Positions 17,673 through 25,804 of a stretch of DNA of 64,000 bases are shown one piece after another. Within the stretch, counting starts at the first letter, position 1. Each line of letters starts with the position of its first letter. Position numbers and translations under genes: made by a program. The notes under the pieces are model-generated. The model searched no databases. It was not told the DNA's origin and saw nothing but the letters and a program-made list of their open reading frames with translations. Source of the DNA: Faecalibacterium langellae (GTDB taxonomy: Bacteria > Bacillota > Clostridia > Oscillospirales > Ruminococcaceae); contig NZ_NMTR01000021.1 in NCBI RefSeq assembly GCF_002549775.1, positions 1 to 64,000 of the forward strand. Reading direction: 5' to 3'.

Positions 17673-18470
17673 ATGCCGTCAACCTACGCGCACCGCCGCT
17701 TTGGTGCCAATGTTCTGGAACATCTGCCGGACGAAGTGCGGGTGCAGCTGGAAATGAACCGGGAACTTTACGATATCGGCCTGCACGGGCCGGACCTGCT
17801 GTTTTATTACCATGCGGCCAGCTCGAACCCCGTGAGTGCGCTGGGCAATGCCATGCACGACAAGCCCGGCCGGGTGTTCTTCGACCGCGCCCGGGGCGTG
17901 GTGAAGGCGGCAGGCGACCGCGACGCGGCGCTGGCCTATGCCATCGGCTTCATCTGTCACTTTGCGCTGGACAGCACCTGCCACCCCTATGTGGAGCAGT
18001 TCACCCGTTCCAGCGGCGTGACCCATTGCGAAATTGAGACCGAGTTCGACAACATGCTGATGCGCCGGGATGGCTGCGACCCGCTCAAGTTCTTCACGGC
18101 CAGCCACATTCATCCGTCGGAGAAAAATGCAAAGGTGATCGCGCCGTTCTACGAGGGCATCTCAGAGCAGGTGACGCTGGATGCGCTCAAAGGCATGATC
18201 TCGGTGCACAGGCTTCTGCAGGCGTCGAATCCGGTCAAGCGCTGGGTGGTGCTGACCGGCATGAAGGTGGTGGGCAAGTACGACATGCTGCACGGCCTTG
18301 TGGCGAACCCGCGGCCGAACCCGAAGTGTGTAGAGAGCGGCAAACAGCTGGAAGCGCTGTACGCCAAGGCTCTACCTCTGGCAGAACGGCTCATTCTGGA
18401 ATTTGTGGAAAAGCTGGACACGGACGAACCGCTGGATAAAGCCTACGACCATACATTTGGAGAGTTCTGA
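17673..18470 (+). CDS. Zinc-dependent phospholipase C family protein
   Basis: 265 aa. The metal-ligand pattern of the Zn-dependent PLC/S1-P1 nuclease fold is visible: N-terminal STYAHRRFG, LHGPDLLFYYH, FICHFALDSTCHPYV and HCEIETEFDNM. It has no signal peptide, so it acts in the cytoplasm or is not exported by Sec. The substrate is not proven; phospholipid hydrolysis is a family-level guess. GGAAAGGAAGG precedes the ATG. A weak TATACT lies at 17602. Confidence 0.8.
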   Translation: MPSTYAHRRFGANVLEHLPDEVRVQLEMNRELYDIGLHGPDLLFYYHAASSNPVSALGNAMHDKPGRVFFDRARGVVKAAGDRDAALAYAIGFICHFALDSTCHPYVEQFTRSSGVTHCEIETEFDNMLMRRDGCDPLKFFTASHIHPSEKNAKVIAPFYEGISEQVTLDALKGMISVHRLLQASNPVKRWVVLTGMKVVGKYDMLHGLVANPRPNPKCVESGKQLEALYAKALPLAERLILEFVEKLDTDEPLDKAYDHTFGEF

Positions 18471-18533
18471 GCAGGTCGATGCAGGCCAGCAGGGAAAGAT
18501 GCTGTTTCCCGCTACGACCCTTTTGGTGAGAAT

Positions 18534-18632
18534 GTGTTTGGAGCGCTCCGCAGAGCACGACAAACACGAAAATAAAAACAAACTTTCCGCTGAAGATGGC
18601 CAGAGCGAATGCGGAGGCCATTTTAAATGGTG
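18534..18632 (-). repeat. REP/UNCG-hairpin element, copy D (degenerate hairpin)
   Basis: Minus strand: intact block ATGGCC-TCCGC...GGCCAT...GCGGA, then a hairpin that still pairs at both ends around loop TGCG but has mismatches in the middle and no T run. It lies between the phospholipase and MFS genes, pointing against transcription. Confidence 0.65.
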
Positions 18633-18679
18633 AGACCTAAAAAGAGAGTGCACCGCCCGGCGGTGTGAGAGGAAACAAG

Positions 18680-19936
18680 ATGCAAAACGAAAAATTCAAG
18701 GTGACACCGCTGGAGCGCGCGTGGATCCTGTACGACGTGGGCAACTCGGCCTTTGTGCTGATGATCGCCACACTGGTGCCCATTTTCTTTAATGCGCTGG
18801 CCGAGGCCGGGGGATTGAGTTCGGTGAACTATCTGGCCTACTGGGGCTACGCAAGCTCGGTGGTCACGGTGATCACTGCGGTGCTGGGGCCCATCCTCGG
18901 CACGCTGGCCGATACCAGAGGCTTCAAGAAGCCCATCTTCATGCTCTGCCTGTTCGTGGGCGTGGCAGGCTGCTGTGCCATGGGCCTTGCCACGACATGG
19001 CTGCCGTTCCTGATCATCTTTATCCTTGCAAAGATCGGCTTTTCGGGCAGTCTGGTGTTCTACGATTCCATGCTGGGCGATGTGACCACCCCGGAACGCA
19101 TGGATGTTGTGTCCTCGCAGGGCTATGCGTGGGGCTACATTGGCAGCTGCGTGCCCTTTGTGGTGTGTCTGGCGCTGGTGCTGGGCAGCGGTGCCATCGG
19201 TCTGAGCCAGATGACGGCCCTTTCCATCGCGCTGCTCATCACGGCTGCCTGGTGGCTGGGCACCACCCTGCCGCTGCTGCGCCGCTACAAGCAGATCAAC
19301 TATGTGGAGGTGGAGCAGCACGCCATCCGGCAGAGCTTTGTGCGCATCGGCCACACCCTCAAGCACCTGCACGAGGATAAACAGGTGTTCTGGTTCCTGC
19401 TGGCCTTCTTCTGCTACATCGACGGAGTGTATACCATCATCGATATGGCCACGGCCTATGGCACCGCGCTGGGACTGGACACCACGGGCCTGCTGCTGGC
19501 ACTGCTGGTGACCCAGATCGTGGCCTTCCCTTCGGCGCTGATCTTTGGTCGGCTGAGTGCAAAATACCCGTCCAGCCAGCTGATTCCGGTATGCATCGCG
19601 GCCTACACCGGCATTGCGGTGTTTGCCTTCTTCCTGACCAAACAGTGGCAGTTCTGGGTGCTGGCCGTCGTGGTGGGCATGTTCCAGGGCGGCGTGCAGG
19701 CGCTGAGCCGCAGCCATTTTGCCAAGATCATCCCGGCGGAAAAATCCGGCGAATACTTTGGTCTGTTCGACATCTGCGGCAAGGGTGCTTCCTTCCTGGG
19801 CACCATGATCGTCAGCGTGGGCAGCCAGCTGACCGGCAGCGCCAATGTGGGCATTGGCATGCTGGCGGTGCTGTTCGCGGTGGGCTTTGTGCTGTTCCGG
19901 GTGTCCTGCAGGACCGAAGGGGCAAAACAGGTGTAA
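18680..19936 (+). CDS. MFS transporter, UMF1/Atg22-like
   Basis: 418-aa inner-membrane protein with about 12 helices. N terminus LERAWILYDVGNSAFVLMIATLVPIFF and VLGPILGTLADTRGFKK are typical of the vacuole-effluxer-like (UMF1) branch of the major facilitator superfamily. Start ATG 18680 is chosen for its GAGAGGAAA site; an upstream in-frame GTG at 18665 lacks one. The substrate is unknown. Repeat element C follows the stop. Confidence 0.88.
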   Translation: MQNEKFKVTPLERAWILYDVGNSAFVLMIATLVPIFFNALAEAGGLSSVNYLAYWGYASSVVTVITAVLGPILGTLADTRGFKKPIFMLCLFVGVAGCCAMGLATTWLPFLIIFILAKIGFSGSLVFYDSMLGDVTTPERMDVVSSQGYAWGYIGSCVPFVVCLALVLGSGAIGLSQMTALSIALLITAAWWLGTTLPLLRRYKQINYVEVEQHAIRQSFVRIGHTLKHLHEDKQVFWFLLAFFCYIDGVYTIIDMATAYGTALGLDTTGLLLALLVTQIVAFPSALIFGRLSAKYPSSQLIPVCIAAYTGIAVFAFFLTKQWQFWVLAVVVGMFQGGVQALSRSHFAKIIPAEKSGEYFGLFDICGKGASFLGTMIVSVGSQLTGSANVGIGMLAVLFAVGFVLFRVSCRTEGAKQV

Positions 19937-19940
19937 AAGG

Positions 19941-20050
19941 ACGATTTGAATTGTCTCCGCTTCGCTCTGACAATGACAGCGGAAAAATTATTTTTGATTT
20001 GCAAAGGAGAAAAGCCTGCGGGCTTTTCTCCTTTGCTTTTTCACGGGAGG
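19941..20050 (+). repeat. REP/UNCG-hairpin element, copy C
   Basis: It begins 5 bases after the MFS stop. The block reads ATTGTC-TCCGC...GACAAT...GCGG, so both sides of the first pairing have changed together relative to ATGGCC/GGCCAT. Then come a linker, a perfect 16-bp hairpin (20001-20016 with 20021-20036) with loop TGCG, and TTTTTCACGGG. Probable terminator. Confidence 0.8.
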
Positions 20051-20131
20051 GACCGCAATGGCAAACAACATATTGCTGCTGTCAGCCTGCGGCTGTCGCG
20101 CAGCAGATAAAGCAGTACGAAACTCAAACCC

Positions 20132-20172
20132 GCTCCCCTGCGGGGAGCTGCCGCCGCAGCGGCTGAAGGGCC
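20132..20172 (+). repeat. Family-2 intergenic repeat copy
   Basis: GCTCCCC-TGCG-GGGAGC hairpin followed by a GCCGC/GCGGC hairpin and TGAAGGG, matching the copy at 8410-8456 in plan. Confidence 0.65.
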
Positions 20173-20457
20173 TATAAATCGGTGGAACACAAAAAATCCT
20201 TTAGCGAAGCGACTTGGATTTTTTGTATGGAGCCTAACTGCTTTGGGATTATTAAGGGCGAGCAGCCCTTAATTCGTGCCTCCCGCGCCTCGAAAGTAGC
20301 GGGTGCTTTTCTGGTTCTCTTTTGGCATGCAAAAGAGAACGTACCCGGCGGCAATGCCTTTTGCAAAAGCCATAGAACCTGCCCCACGCGAAAACGCCCT
20401 GCACGGGAAGCAAATGGTTGAAAAGCGTTCTGCCGGTTATAATTAACAAACCTGTAA
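20173..20457. other. Intergenic region with hairpins, no gene
   Basis: About 285 bases with no supported gene. A hairpin pairs 20189-20199 with 20216-20226 (ACAAAAAATCC and complement). A second perfect one pairs GTTCTCTTTTG with CAAAAGAGAAC around GCATG near 20313-20340. The composition suggests another small dispersed element, but only one copy is in the window. Confidence 0.5.
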
Positions 20458-20486
20458 TTGTGTTTTTCGCCCTTGAATGATACAAT
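20458..20486 (+). promoter_or_regulatory. Promoter of the M16C peptidase gene
   Basis: TTGTGT (20458-20463), a 17-base spacer and TACAAT (20481-20486), 40 bases before the start codon. Confidence 0.7.
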
Positions 20487-20525
20487 AGTGTCAAACGATT
20501 TCAAAACCGCAAAGGAGAAAACGAA

Positions 20526-23279
20526 ATGGAACGATTCCCCGGTTATACTGTCCTCCGCACCGAGGACTGCCCCGAACAGCACGGCACCCTGACGGTGCTC
20601 ACCCACGATGTGAGCGGTGCCACCGTGCTGCTGGTGGAAAATGAAGATGTCAACAAGGCGTTCGGCATCGGCTTCGGCACCTTTCCGTCCGACGACACCG
20701 GAGTGTTCCACATTCTGGAACACTCGGTGCTGGCGGGCAGCGAAAAATACCCGGTCACTTCGCCGTTCCTGCAGCTGCTGAAAAGCAGCATGGCGTCCTT
20801 TTTGAACGCGATGACCTTCCCGGATAAGACCGTATACCCGTTTGCCACCCCCAACGAGACCGACTTCAAGAACCTGATGGACGTGTACCTGAACGCGGTG
20901 TTCTGCCCGCTGGCCATGGTGGACAAGAGCGTGTTCGAGCAGGAAGGCTGGCACCGGGACGCCGACGGCACCGTGAGCGGCGTGGTGTACAACGAGATGC
21001 AGGGCGCGCTGGCTGCCCCGGACGCGCAGCTGCAGGACGCGCTGGAACGGGCCATGTTCCCGGATACGGCCTACGGCTTTGTTTCCGGCGGTGACCCGGA
21101 GAGCATCCCGGCACTGACCTATGAGAAGTACAAGCGGGTGTACCGTCGCCACTACAGCGCCGACAACTGCTGCATCACCCTGTACGGCAAGATGGACATG
21201 GCCGAAAAACTGGCGCTGCTGGACAAAGACTACCTTTCCAAAATGCCGAAGACCGGCACCCGCCCGCGCCTGACGCTGCAAAACGAGCAGCCGGGCACCT
21301 GCGTGGAGCTGCCCTATTACACCGAGAACCCGGAGCCGGACGAGGTGCAGTGCGCCCTGGCGTGGTACACCGGCGCGTTTGCCGACCGGGAGCGTCAGCT
21401 GGGCGTGGAGATTCTGCTGGATGCCCTGCTTGGCACCAACAACTCCCCGCTGAAAGCCGCCCTGCTGGCCGAAAATCTGGGCGCAGACATCGACATTGGC
21501 TTTGACGACAGCACCCTGCAGCCCACGCTGGAACTGGTTCTGCGCGGTGCCACCGAGGAGAGCGCCCGCAAGTTTGCCGCCGCCGTGCGCAAGGCCGTGG
21601 ACGGCATTCTGGCCGAGGGCATCCCGCAGGAGCTGCTGCTGGCCTCGCTGAACAGCGCGGAGTTTGCATCCCTCGAGCGCCCGGGCAGCCTGCCGGACGG
21701 CGTGCTGGATGCCATCAACGCTTCCACCGGCTGGCTGCACACCGGCGACCCGGCCCTGCTGCTGCACACGGACAAGCTGTTCGCGTCCCTGCGGGAGAAG
21801 ATGGCAGGCGGCTGGTTCGACGAGCTGCTGCGGCAGCTGTTCGCCCCGGCCCCGGTGCAGGTGGTGCAGGTGCCCACCCTGCCCCAAAAGGACGAGGCGG
21901 GCGAGCCCATCCGCACCGACGGCAAGCTGGTGTTGGAACACCCGCTGACGGCCGCCGACCTCGGCGACGGTGCAAAGACTGCCGCCGGAGAGCGGGAACT
22001 GCTGGCCGGTGCGCAGCTGCTGCATCACCCCTCGGCGGGCAGCCTGTACCTGAACTTCTACTACGACCTCGGCCATGTGAAGCCCGAGAACATGCAGTAC
22101 CTTGACCTGCTGACCGATGTGCTGGACGAGCTGGACAGCAGCGCACATACCGCCCAGCAGCTGAACACCCTGCGCAGCACCTGGCTGGGCGACAGCCGCG
22201 TGCAGCTGGATATCTGGACCGGCCGGCAGGAGGGTGCACCCTGCCACGCAAAGCTGAGCCTGTGCCTGAGCCTGCTGGAACGCAGCCTGGAAAAGGCTGT
22301 GGAGCTGGGCGGCGAGTGGCTGTATGACACCAGGCTCACCGGCCCGGCGGCCGAAGCAGCCTTTGCCCGGGTGCTGAGCCAGCAGAAGCTGAACATGGAA
22401 CAGCAGTTCATCCAACAGGGCAACGCCTACGCGGCCACCCGCGCCAGCGCCCACTACTCGGTGGACGGCGCGGTGAGCGAGCGCTGCAGCGGCGTGAGCT
22501 ACTACAAATTTCTGTGTGACCTGCTGGCCAAGGCCGACTGGGCCGCGCTGGGCGCAAAGCTGGATGCCCTGCGCACCGAAGTGCTGCAGAACGCACAGCT
22601 CACCGTGAGCCTGTACGGCAGCGAGGATGCCCTTGCAAAGCTGCGCAGCCTGCTGCCGGGCAGCCGCTTCGCCGCCGAGGGCCGCCGCGAAGCTGTGCCC
22701 TACACCGAACCGCTGACCCCGCCGGTGAACGAAGCGTTCATCATTGACGGCGGCGTGAGCTACGATGTACTGGTGTGGCCCATGGAGCGCCGCAGCGACC
22801 GCAAGGTGCTGGCCCGGGTGATGAGCTACGAATACCTGTGGCACAACATCCGCGAGGTGGGCGGTGCTTACGGCACCGGGATGCTTTCCTCCGACGGGGT
22901 GGAGTACCTTTACACCTACCGCGACCCCCATGTGAAGGAGAGCTACGACACCTTTGCCAAGGGCCCGGCCGAGCTGGCCGCACGGGACTACACCGAGAAG
23001 GACCTGAACGACTTCATCGTGGGCACGGTGGCAAAGCTGGATACGCCCCGCAAGCCCCGCGCCGAAGCCCGGGAGACAGACCGCCGGTTCTTCTGCGGCA
23101 TCACCGACGAGATGATGACGGCCGACCGCAAGGCCCTGTGCGCTGTGGACGCTGAACTGCTGAAGGCGCAGGCCGCTGAGCTGGGGGCCGCCATGGCTAC
23201 CGGCACGCGGGTGGTCTTTGGCAGCAAGGACGCTGTGGAAGCCGCGAAGGACCTGTTTGACACCGTGACGACGCTGTGA
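20526..23279 (+). CDS. M16C family zinc metallopeptidase (presequence-peptidase-like)
   Basis: 917-aa insulinase-superfamily protease with no signal peptide, so probably cytoplasmic. The inverted zinc motif HxxEH is H62-ILE-H66 in FHILEHSVLA, with the distal Glu in YNEMQGAL near 157. Full length covers the two half-barrels and the M16C-associated domain of the PreP/Cym1 branch. It likely degrades short peptides inside a closed chamber. AAAGGAG lies before the ATG. A terminator follows. Confidence 0.95.
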   Translation: MERFPGYTVLRTEDCPEQHGTLTVLTHDVSGATVLLVENEDVNKAFGIGFGTFPSDDTGVFHILEHSVLAGSEKYPVTSPFLQLLKSSMASFLNAMTFPDKTVYPFATPNETDFKNLMDVYLNAVFCPLAMVDKSVFEQEGWHRDADGTVSGVVYNEMQGALAAPDAQLQDALERAMFPDTAYGFVSGGDPESIPALTYEKYKRVYRRHYSADNCCITLYGKMDMAEKLALLDKDYLSKMPKTGTRPRLTLQNEQPGTCVELPYYTENPEPDEVQCALAWYTGAFADRERQLGVEILLDALLGTNNSPLKAALLAENLGADIDIGFDDSTLQPTLELVLRGATEESARKFAAAVRKAVDGILAEGIPQELLLASLNSAEFASLERPGSLPDGVLDAINASTGWLHTGDPALLLHTDKLFASLREKMAGGWFDELLRQLFAPAPVQVVQVPTLPQKDEAGEPIRTDGKLVLEHPLTAADLGDGAKTAAGERELLAGAQLLHHPSAGSLYLNFYYDLGHVKPENMQYLDLLTDVLDELDSSAHTAQQLNTLRSTWLGDSRVQLDIWTGRQEGAPCHAKLSLCLSLLERSLEKAVELGGEWLYDTRLTGPAAEAAFARVLSQQKLNMEQQFIQQGNAYAATRASAHYSVDGAVSERCSGVSYYKFLCDLLAKADWAALGAKLDALRTEVLQNAQLTVSLYGSEDALAKLRSLLPGSRFAAEGRREAVPYTEPLTPPVNEAFIIDGGVSYDVLVWPMERRSDRKVLARVMSYEYLWHNIREVGGAYGTGMLSSDGVEYLYTYRDPHVKESYDTFAKGPAELAARDYTEKDLNDFIVGTVAKLDTPRKPRAEARETDRRFFCGITDEMMTADRKALCAVDAELLKAQAAELGAAMATGTRVVFGSKDAVEAAKDLFDTVTTL

Positions 23280-23310
23280 AAGCGAAAAAATAAAAGAAAA
23301 TAAGCTTTGA

Positions 23311-23359
23311 AAATCACCGGGAAGGCACATGCTTTTCCGGTGATTTTTTTTTTTTTTTT
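23311..23359 (+). terminator. Strong terminator after the M16C gene
   Basis: Stem AAATCACCGG (23311-23320) pairs with 23337-23346, followed by a T run reaching 23359. Confidence 0.9.
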
Positions 23360-23455
23360 GCGCAAAGGGGAAAGAAAGGCGGCTGAGGGCTGCTTTTGTG
23401 GAAAATTGACAAAAAAGACACGAAAACTTTGGTGGGGTGAAAAATCCCGAAACCA

Positions 23456-23487
23456 TTGAAACGAATATAGGGGGGGGGGGGTATAAT
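23456..23487 (+). promoter_or_regulatory. Promoter with 12-base poly-G in the spacer
   Basis: TTGAAA (23456-23461), a 20-base spacer whose last 12 bases (23470-23481) are all G, and a perfect TATAAT (23482-23487), 63 bases before the LRR-protein start. The spacer is 3 bases above the 17-base optimum. Loss of three G would restore it, so slippage should change promoter strength. Confidence 0.7.
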
Positions 23488-23550
23488 AAAGATGAGGTGC
23501 CACACCTTCGGGGGAGGTACCCGGACAACAAAGAGAGCGAGGGATAAACA

Positions 23551-25455
23551 ATGAGAAAAAAGAGTACGCGGTTTCTCAGTGCGGCGCTTGCGGCGTGCAT
23601 GATGGTGTCCGCCCTGCCGGTGGGCGCATTTGCAGCGGCACCGGCTGCGGCCAGCACAGAAAGTGCAGTGAGCACGCAGGCGGAGGAAGACGCTGTTGCT
23701 ATTGATGCGACAAACTTCCCGGATGGAGCATTTAGACAATATGTAGCAGATAATTTTGACAAAGATAAAGATGGTGCGCTGAACCAAACGGAAAGAAATG
23801 CCGTTAAGGAAATTAGGATAAACAATAGCGGATGCACAAGCCTGCAGGGACTCAAATACTTTTCGAAGTTGACCGACCTATTGTGCGGTGACAATAATTT
23901 AACGGAACTGGACGTGAGTGAAAACCCGGAACTGGGGCGGTTGATATGCTATAACAACAGTTTGAAGTCATTAAATTTGAACAAAAACACAAAACTTAGA
24001 AGCTTGAATTGCAACAACAACAAGTTGACAGTTCTGGATTTAAGGGAAAATAAAAGCTTGTCGTGGTTGCGGTGCAAGAATAATTGCCTGACATCGCTGG
24101 ATTTGAGAAACAACCCCCAAATCGGGGATTTGCAGGTTGGTTCCCAACGCTACCAAATTCTGGCGAACGACGATCGGACATATGATCTGCATCAGCTGCC
24201 GGGGAAATTTGAGTTAGATGGCGTTACCACCGGCAGCTGGAAAGGCGGTACGGTTGACCCGGCAACATGGATTTTGAAAGCGAACAGCACTACAGTTACT
24301 TATAATTACGAAGTCGAAGATGATGGGTTTAATTTTCCTGTTACGCTGGATGTGCATTGGCACAACTACCAGTGGAAACATGACGGCACCGAACACTGGA
24401 AGGTGTGCACCACCGCAAACTGCCCGGGCCTGACGGCAGACCAGGAGGCCGAAGGCCCCCATATCTACACCAACGCAAAAGACATTGACTGCAACACCTG
24501 CGGCTATGTGCGCCCGATGTACACTGTGACCACCGGTGAGAATGTTACCGCAGAACTTGAGGACGAAGTGCTGAATGCACCTGTAGCCGCAGGCACTGAA
24601 GTGGCTTTGATCGCTGGAAACGACCCCGAAGGTAAGGCATTCGCCGGTTGGAAACTGTATAAAGTGGAAAACGGCACCGAGACGGAAATTACCAGCTCGA
24701 CAGAGCTTGCAAAGCTGCTGAAGAATGGCACTGAAACCACTGCAACTCTGACCATGCCCGCCTATAATGTTAAGGTGGAACCGTATTATAGCAATATTCC
24801 GTATAATATCACGCCTGTAGACTGCACTGTGGATAAGCCCGAAGCTGCTATGGGCGATACTGTAACAGCAACGCGCAGGGAGCCGGAAGCCAACGAGCAC
24901 TTCACCGGCTGGACGGTGACGGTGGATGGTGTTGAGAAAGACCCGAGCACCTTCCTGACTCCGGACGCAAACGACCCCGCCAAGGTGAGCTTCACCATGC
25001 CGAATAAGGATGTGGAAGTGAAGGCAAACTTTAAGGAGGACCCCATTGACCCGATTGGACCCAGCGATACCGACTACGGCGGCGATATCGCGGCCGGTGT
25101 GGTCATTGGAGGCATCGCGGCTGTGGGTGCTTACGAAGTGGGCACCGGCCTGTACCGCATCACCCAGATGGACGACGTGGCCATGCCCACGAACCGTCTT
25201 GCCCTTGCAAAGCTGCTGTGGGAGCGCGCAGGCAAGCCGGAGCCAGAGAGCACGGCCCTCTACAGCGATATCAGCGCTGAGGACACCGACGCTCAGAAGG
25301 CCGCCCGCTGGGCCGTGGAGCAGGAACTGCTGAAGGACGACACCAACGAAGATGAGCAGAAGTTCCACCCGGCTTTCCCGGTGAGCAAACTGCGCGTCTG
25401 CCTGACCTGGGAAAAGGCAAAGCAGAAGGGCCTGTTTGATACGGCCGCCGAATAA
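23551..25455 (+). CDS. Secreted leucine-rich-repeat surface protein with SLH-like C-terminal module
   Basis: 634-aa predicted surface protein. Signal peptide of about 28 residues ending GAFA. Then an EF-hand/dockerin-like loop (DKDKDGALNQTE, about 70-81); LRRs at about 90-210 of the LxxLxCxNNxLTxLDL type; a Cys/His-rich segment at about 265-325 (CTTANC, CNTCGY); InlB/bacterial-repeat domains at about 325-505 (FAGWK, FTGWTV); a hydrophobic stretch; and a C terminus (NRLALAKLLWE, PESTALYSDI, AARWAVEQELL) shared with the protein at 224-1945. The LRR part is AT-rich compared with its neighbours. It is a likely adhesin or host-contact protein; the ligand is unknown. Confidence 0.87.
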   Translation: MRKKSTRFLSAALAACMMVSALPVGAFAAAPAAASTESAVSTQAEEDAVAIDATNFPDGAFRQYVADNFDKDKDGALNQTERNAVKEIRINNSGCTSLQGLKYFSKLTDLLCGDNNLTELDVSENPELGRLICYNNSLKSLNLNKNTKLRSLNCNNNKLTVLDLRENKSLSWLRCKNNCLTSLDLRNNPQIGDLQVGSQRYQILANDDRTYDLHQLPGKFELDGVTTGSWKGGTVDPATWILKANSTTVTYNYEVEDDGFNFPVTLDVHWHNYQWKHDGTEHWKVCTTANCPGLTADQEAEGPHIYTNAKDIDCNTCGYVRPMYTVTTGENVTAELEDEVLNAPVAAGTEVALIAGNDPEGKAFAGWKLYKVENGTETEITSSTELAKLLKNGTETTATLTMPAYNVKVEPYYSNIPYNITPVDCTVDKPEAAMGDTVTATRREPEANEHFTGWTVTVDGVEKDPSTFLTPDANDPAKVSFTMPNKDVEVKANFKEDPIDPIGPSDTDYGGDIAAGVVIGGIAAVGAYEVGTGLYRITQMDDVAMPTNRLALAKLLWERAGKPEPESTALYSDISAEDTDAQKAARWAVEQELLKDDTNEDEQKFHPAFPVSKLRVCLTWEKAKQKGLFDTAAE

Positions 25456-25470
25456 TCCCTGAAAAACCAC

Positions 25471-25518
25471 AAAAGTGCCTGATGATACGAAAAATATCGT
25501 CGGGCGCTTTTGCTTTTT
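25471..25518 (+). terminator. Terminator after the LRR protein
   Basis: A 17-bp stem (25471-25487 with 25495-25511, three G-T wobbles) is followed by a T-rich tail. Confidence 0.85.
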
Positions 25519-25549
25519 GTAAAGAACCGGAAAAATTTTCGGCACGGGG

Positions 25550-25578
25550 TTGACGCGGTGCAAAAGCCGTGGTAAAGT
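25550..25578 (+). promoter_or_regulatory. mgtE promoter
   Basis: TTGACG (25550-25555), a 17-base spacer and TAAAGT (25573-25578). Transcription would start near 25585, leaving a leader of about 220 bases before mgtE. Confidence 0.75.
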
Positions 25579-25584
25579 AATGGG

Positions 25585-25804
25585 CGGAAAACACTGAAAT
25601 GCTTTTCACAACACAGAAACGAGGTGGTCGTCATGGAACCTGCCGGTAGTAGCAGCACGTTATATCCCCGATCAGTGAACCAGACGGCAGCCTTTGGAAA
25701 TGCCGGGAAATGGCCCTGCTGTGCGTGAACGCGCACGGCGTGTGTTCGTGTTCCCCTGCGTAGATGATTCAAGCTGCCGCCTGGAAAAAAGGAGGCAGCT
25801 TTTT
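25585..25804 (+). promoter_or_regulatory. Structured mgtE leader, candidate Mg2+ riboswitch
   Basis: About 220 untranslated bases rich in complementary segments. The last 33 bases form a terminator-like hairpin, AGCTGCCGCCT (25772-25782) with AGGAGGCAGCT (25790-25800), plus TTTT directly before the start codon. The ribosome site AGGAGG lies inside its 3' arm, so folding would block transcription or translation. By context the M-box (ykoK) riboswitch is the first hypothesis, but I could not align its conserved core convincingly. Confidence 0.55.

Noticed and set aside
13184-20050. CRISPR array or insertion sequence explaining the repeated elements
   Set aside because: Copies are widely spaced, occur in both orientations, have no regular spacers and encode no transposase.
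20172-23894. Minus-strand open frame of about 1240 codons opposite the M16C peptidase
   Set aside because: The plus-strand M16C gene has an intact zinc motif and a ribosome site. The antisense frame is a GC-driven mirror and crosses a terminator and a promoter.
25600-25770. Firm assignment of the mgtE leader as an M-box riboswitch
   Set aside because: Context fits, but the conserved core could not be aligned by eye; kept only as a hypothesis.
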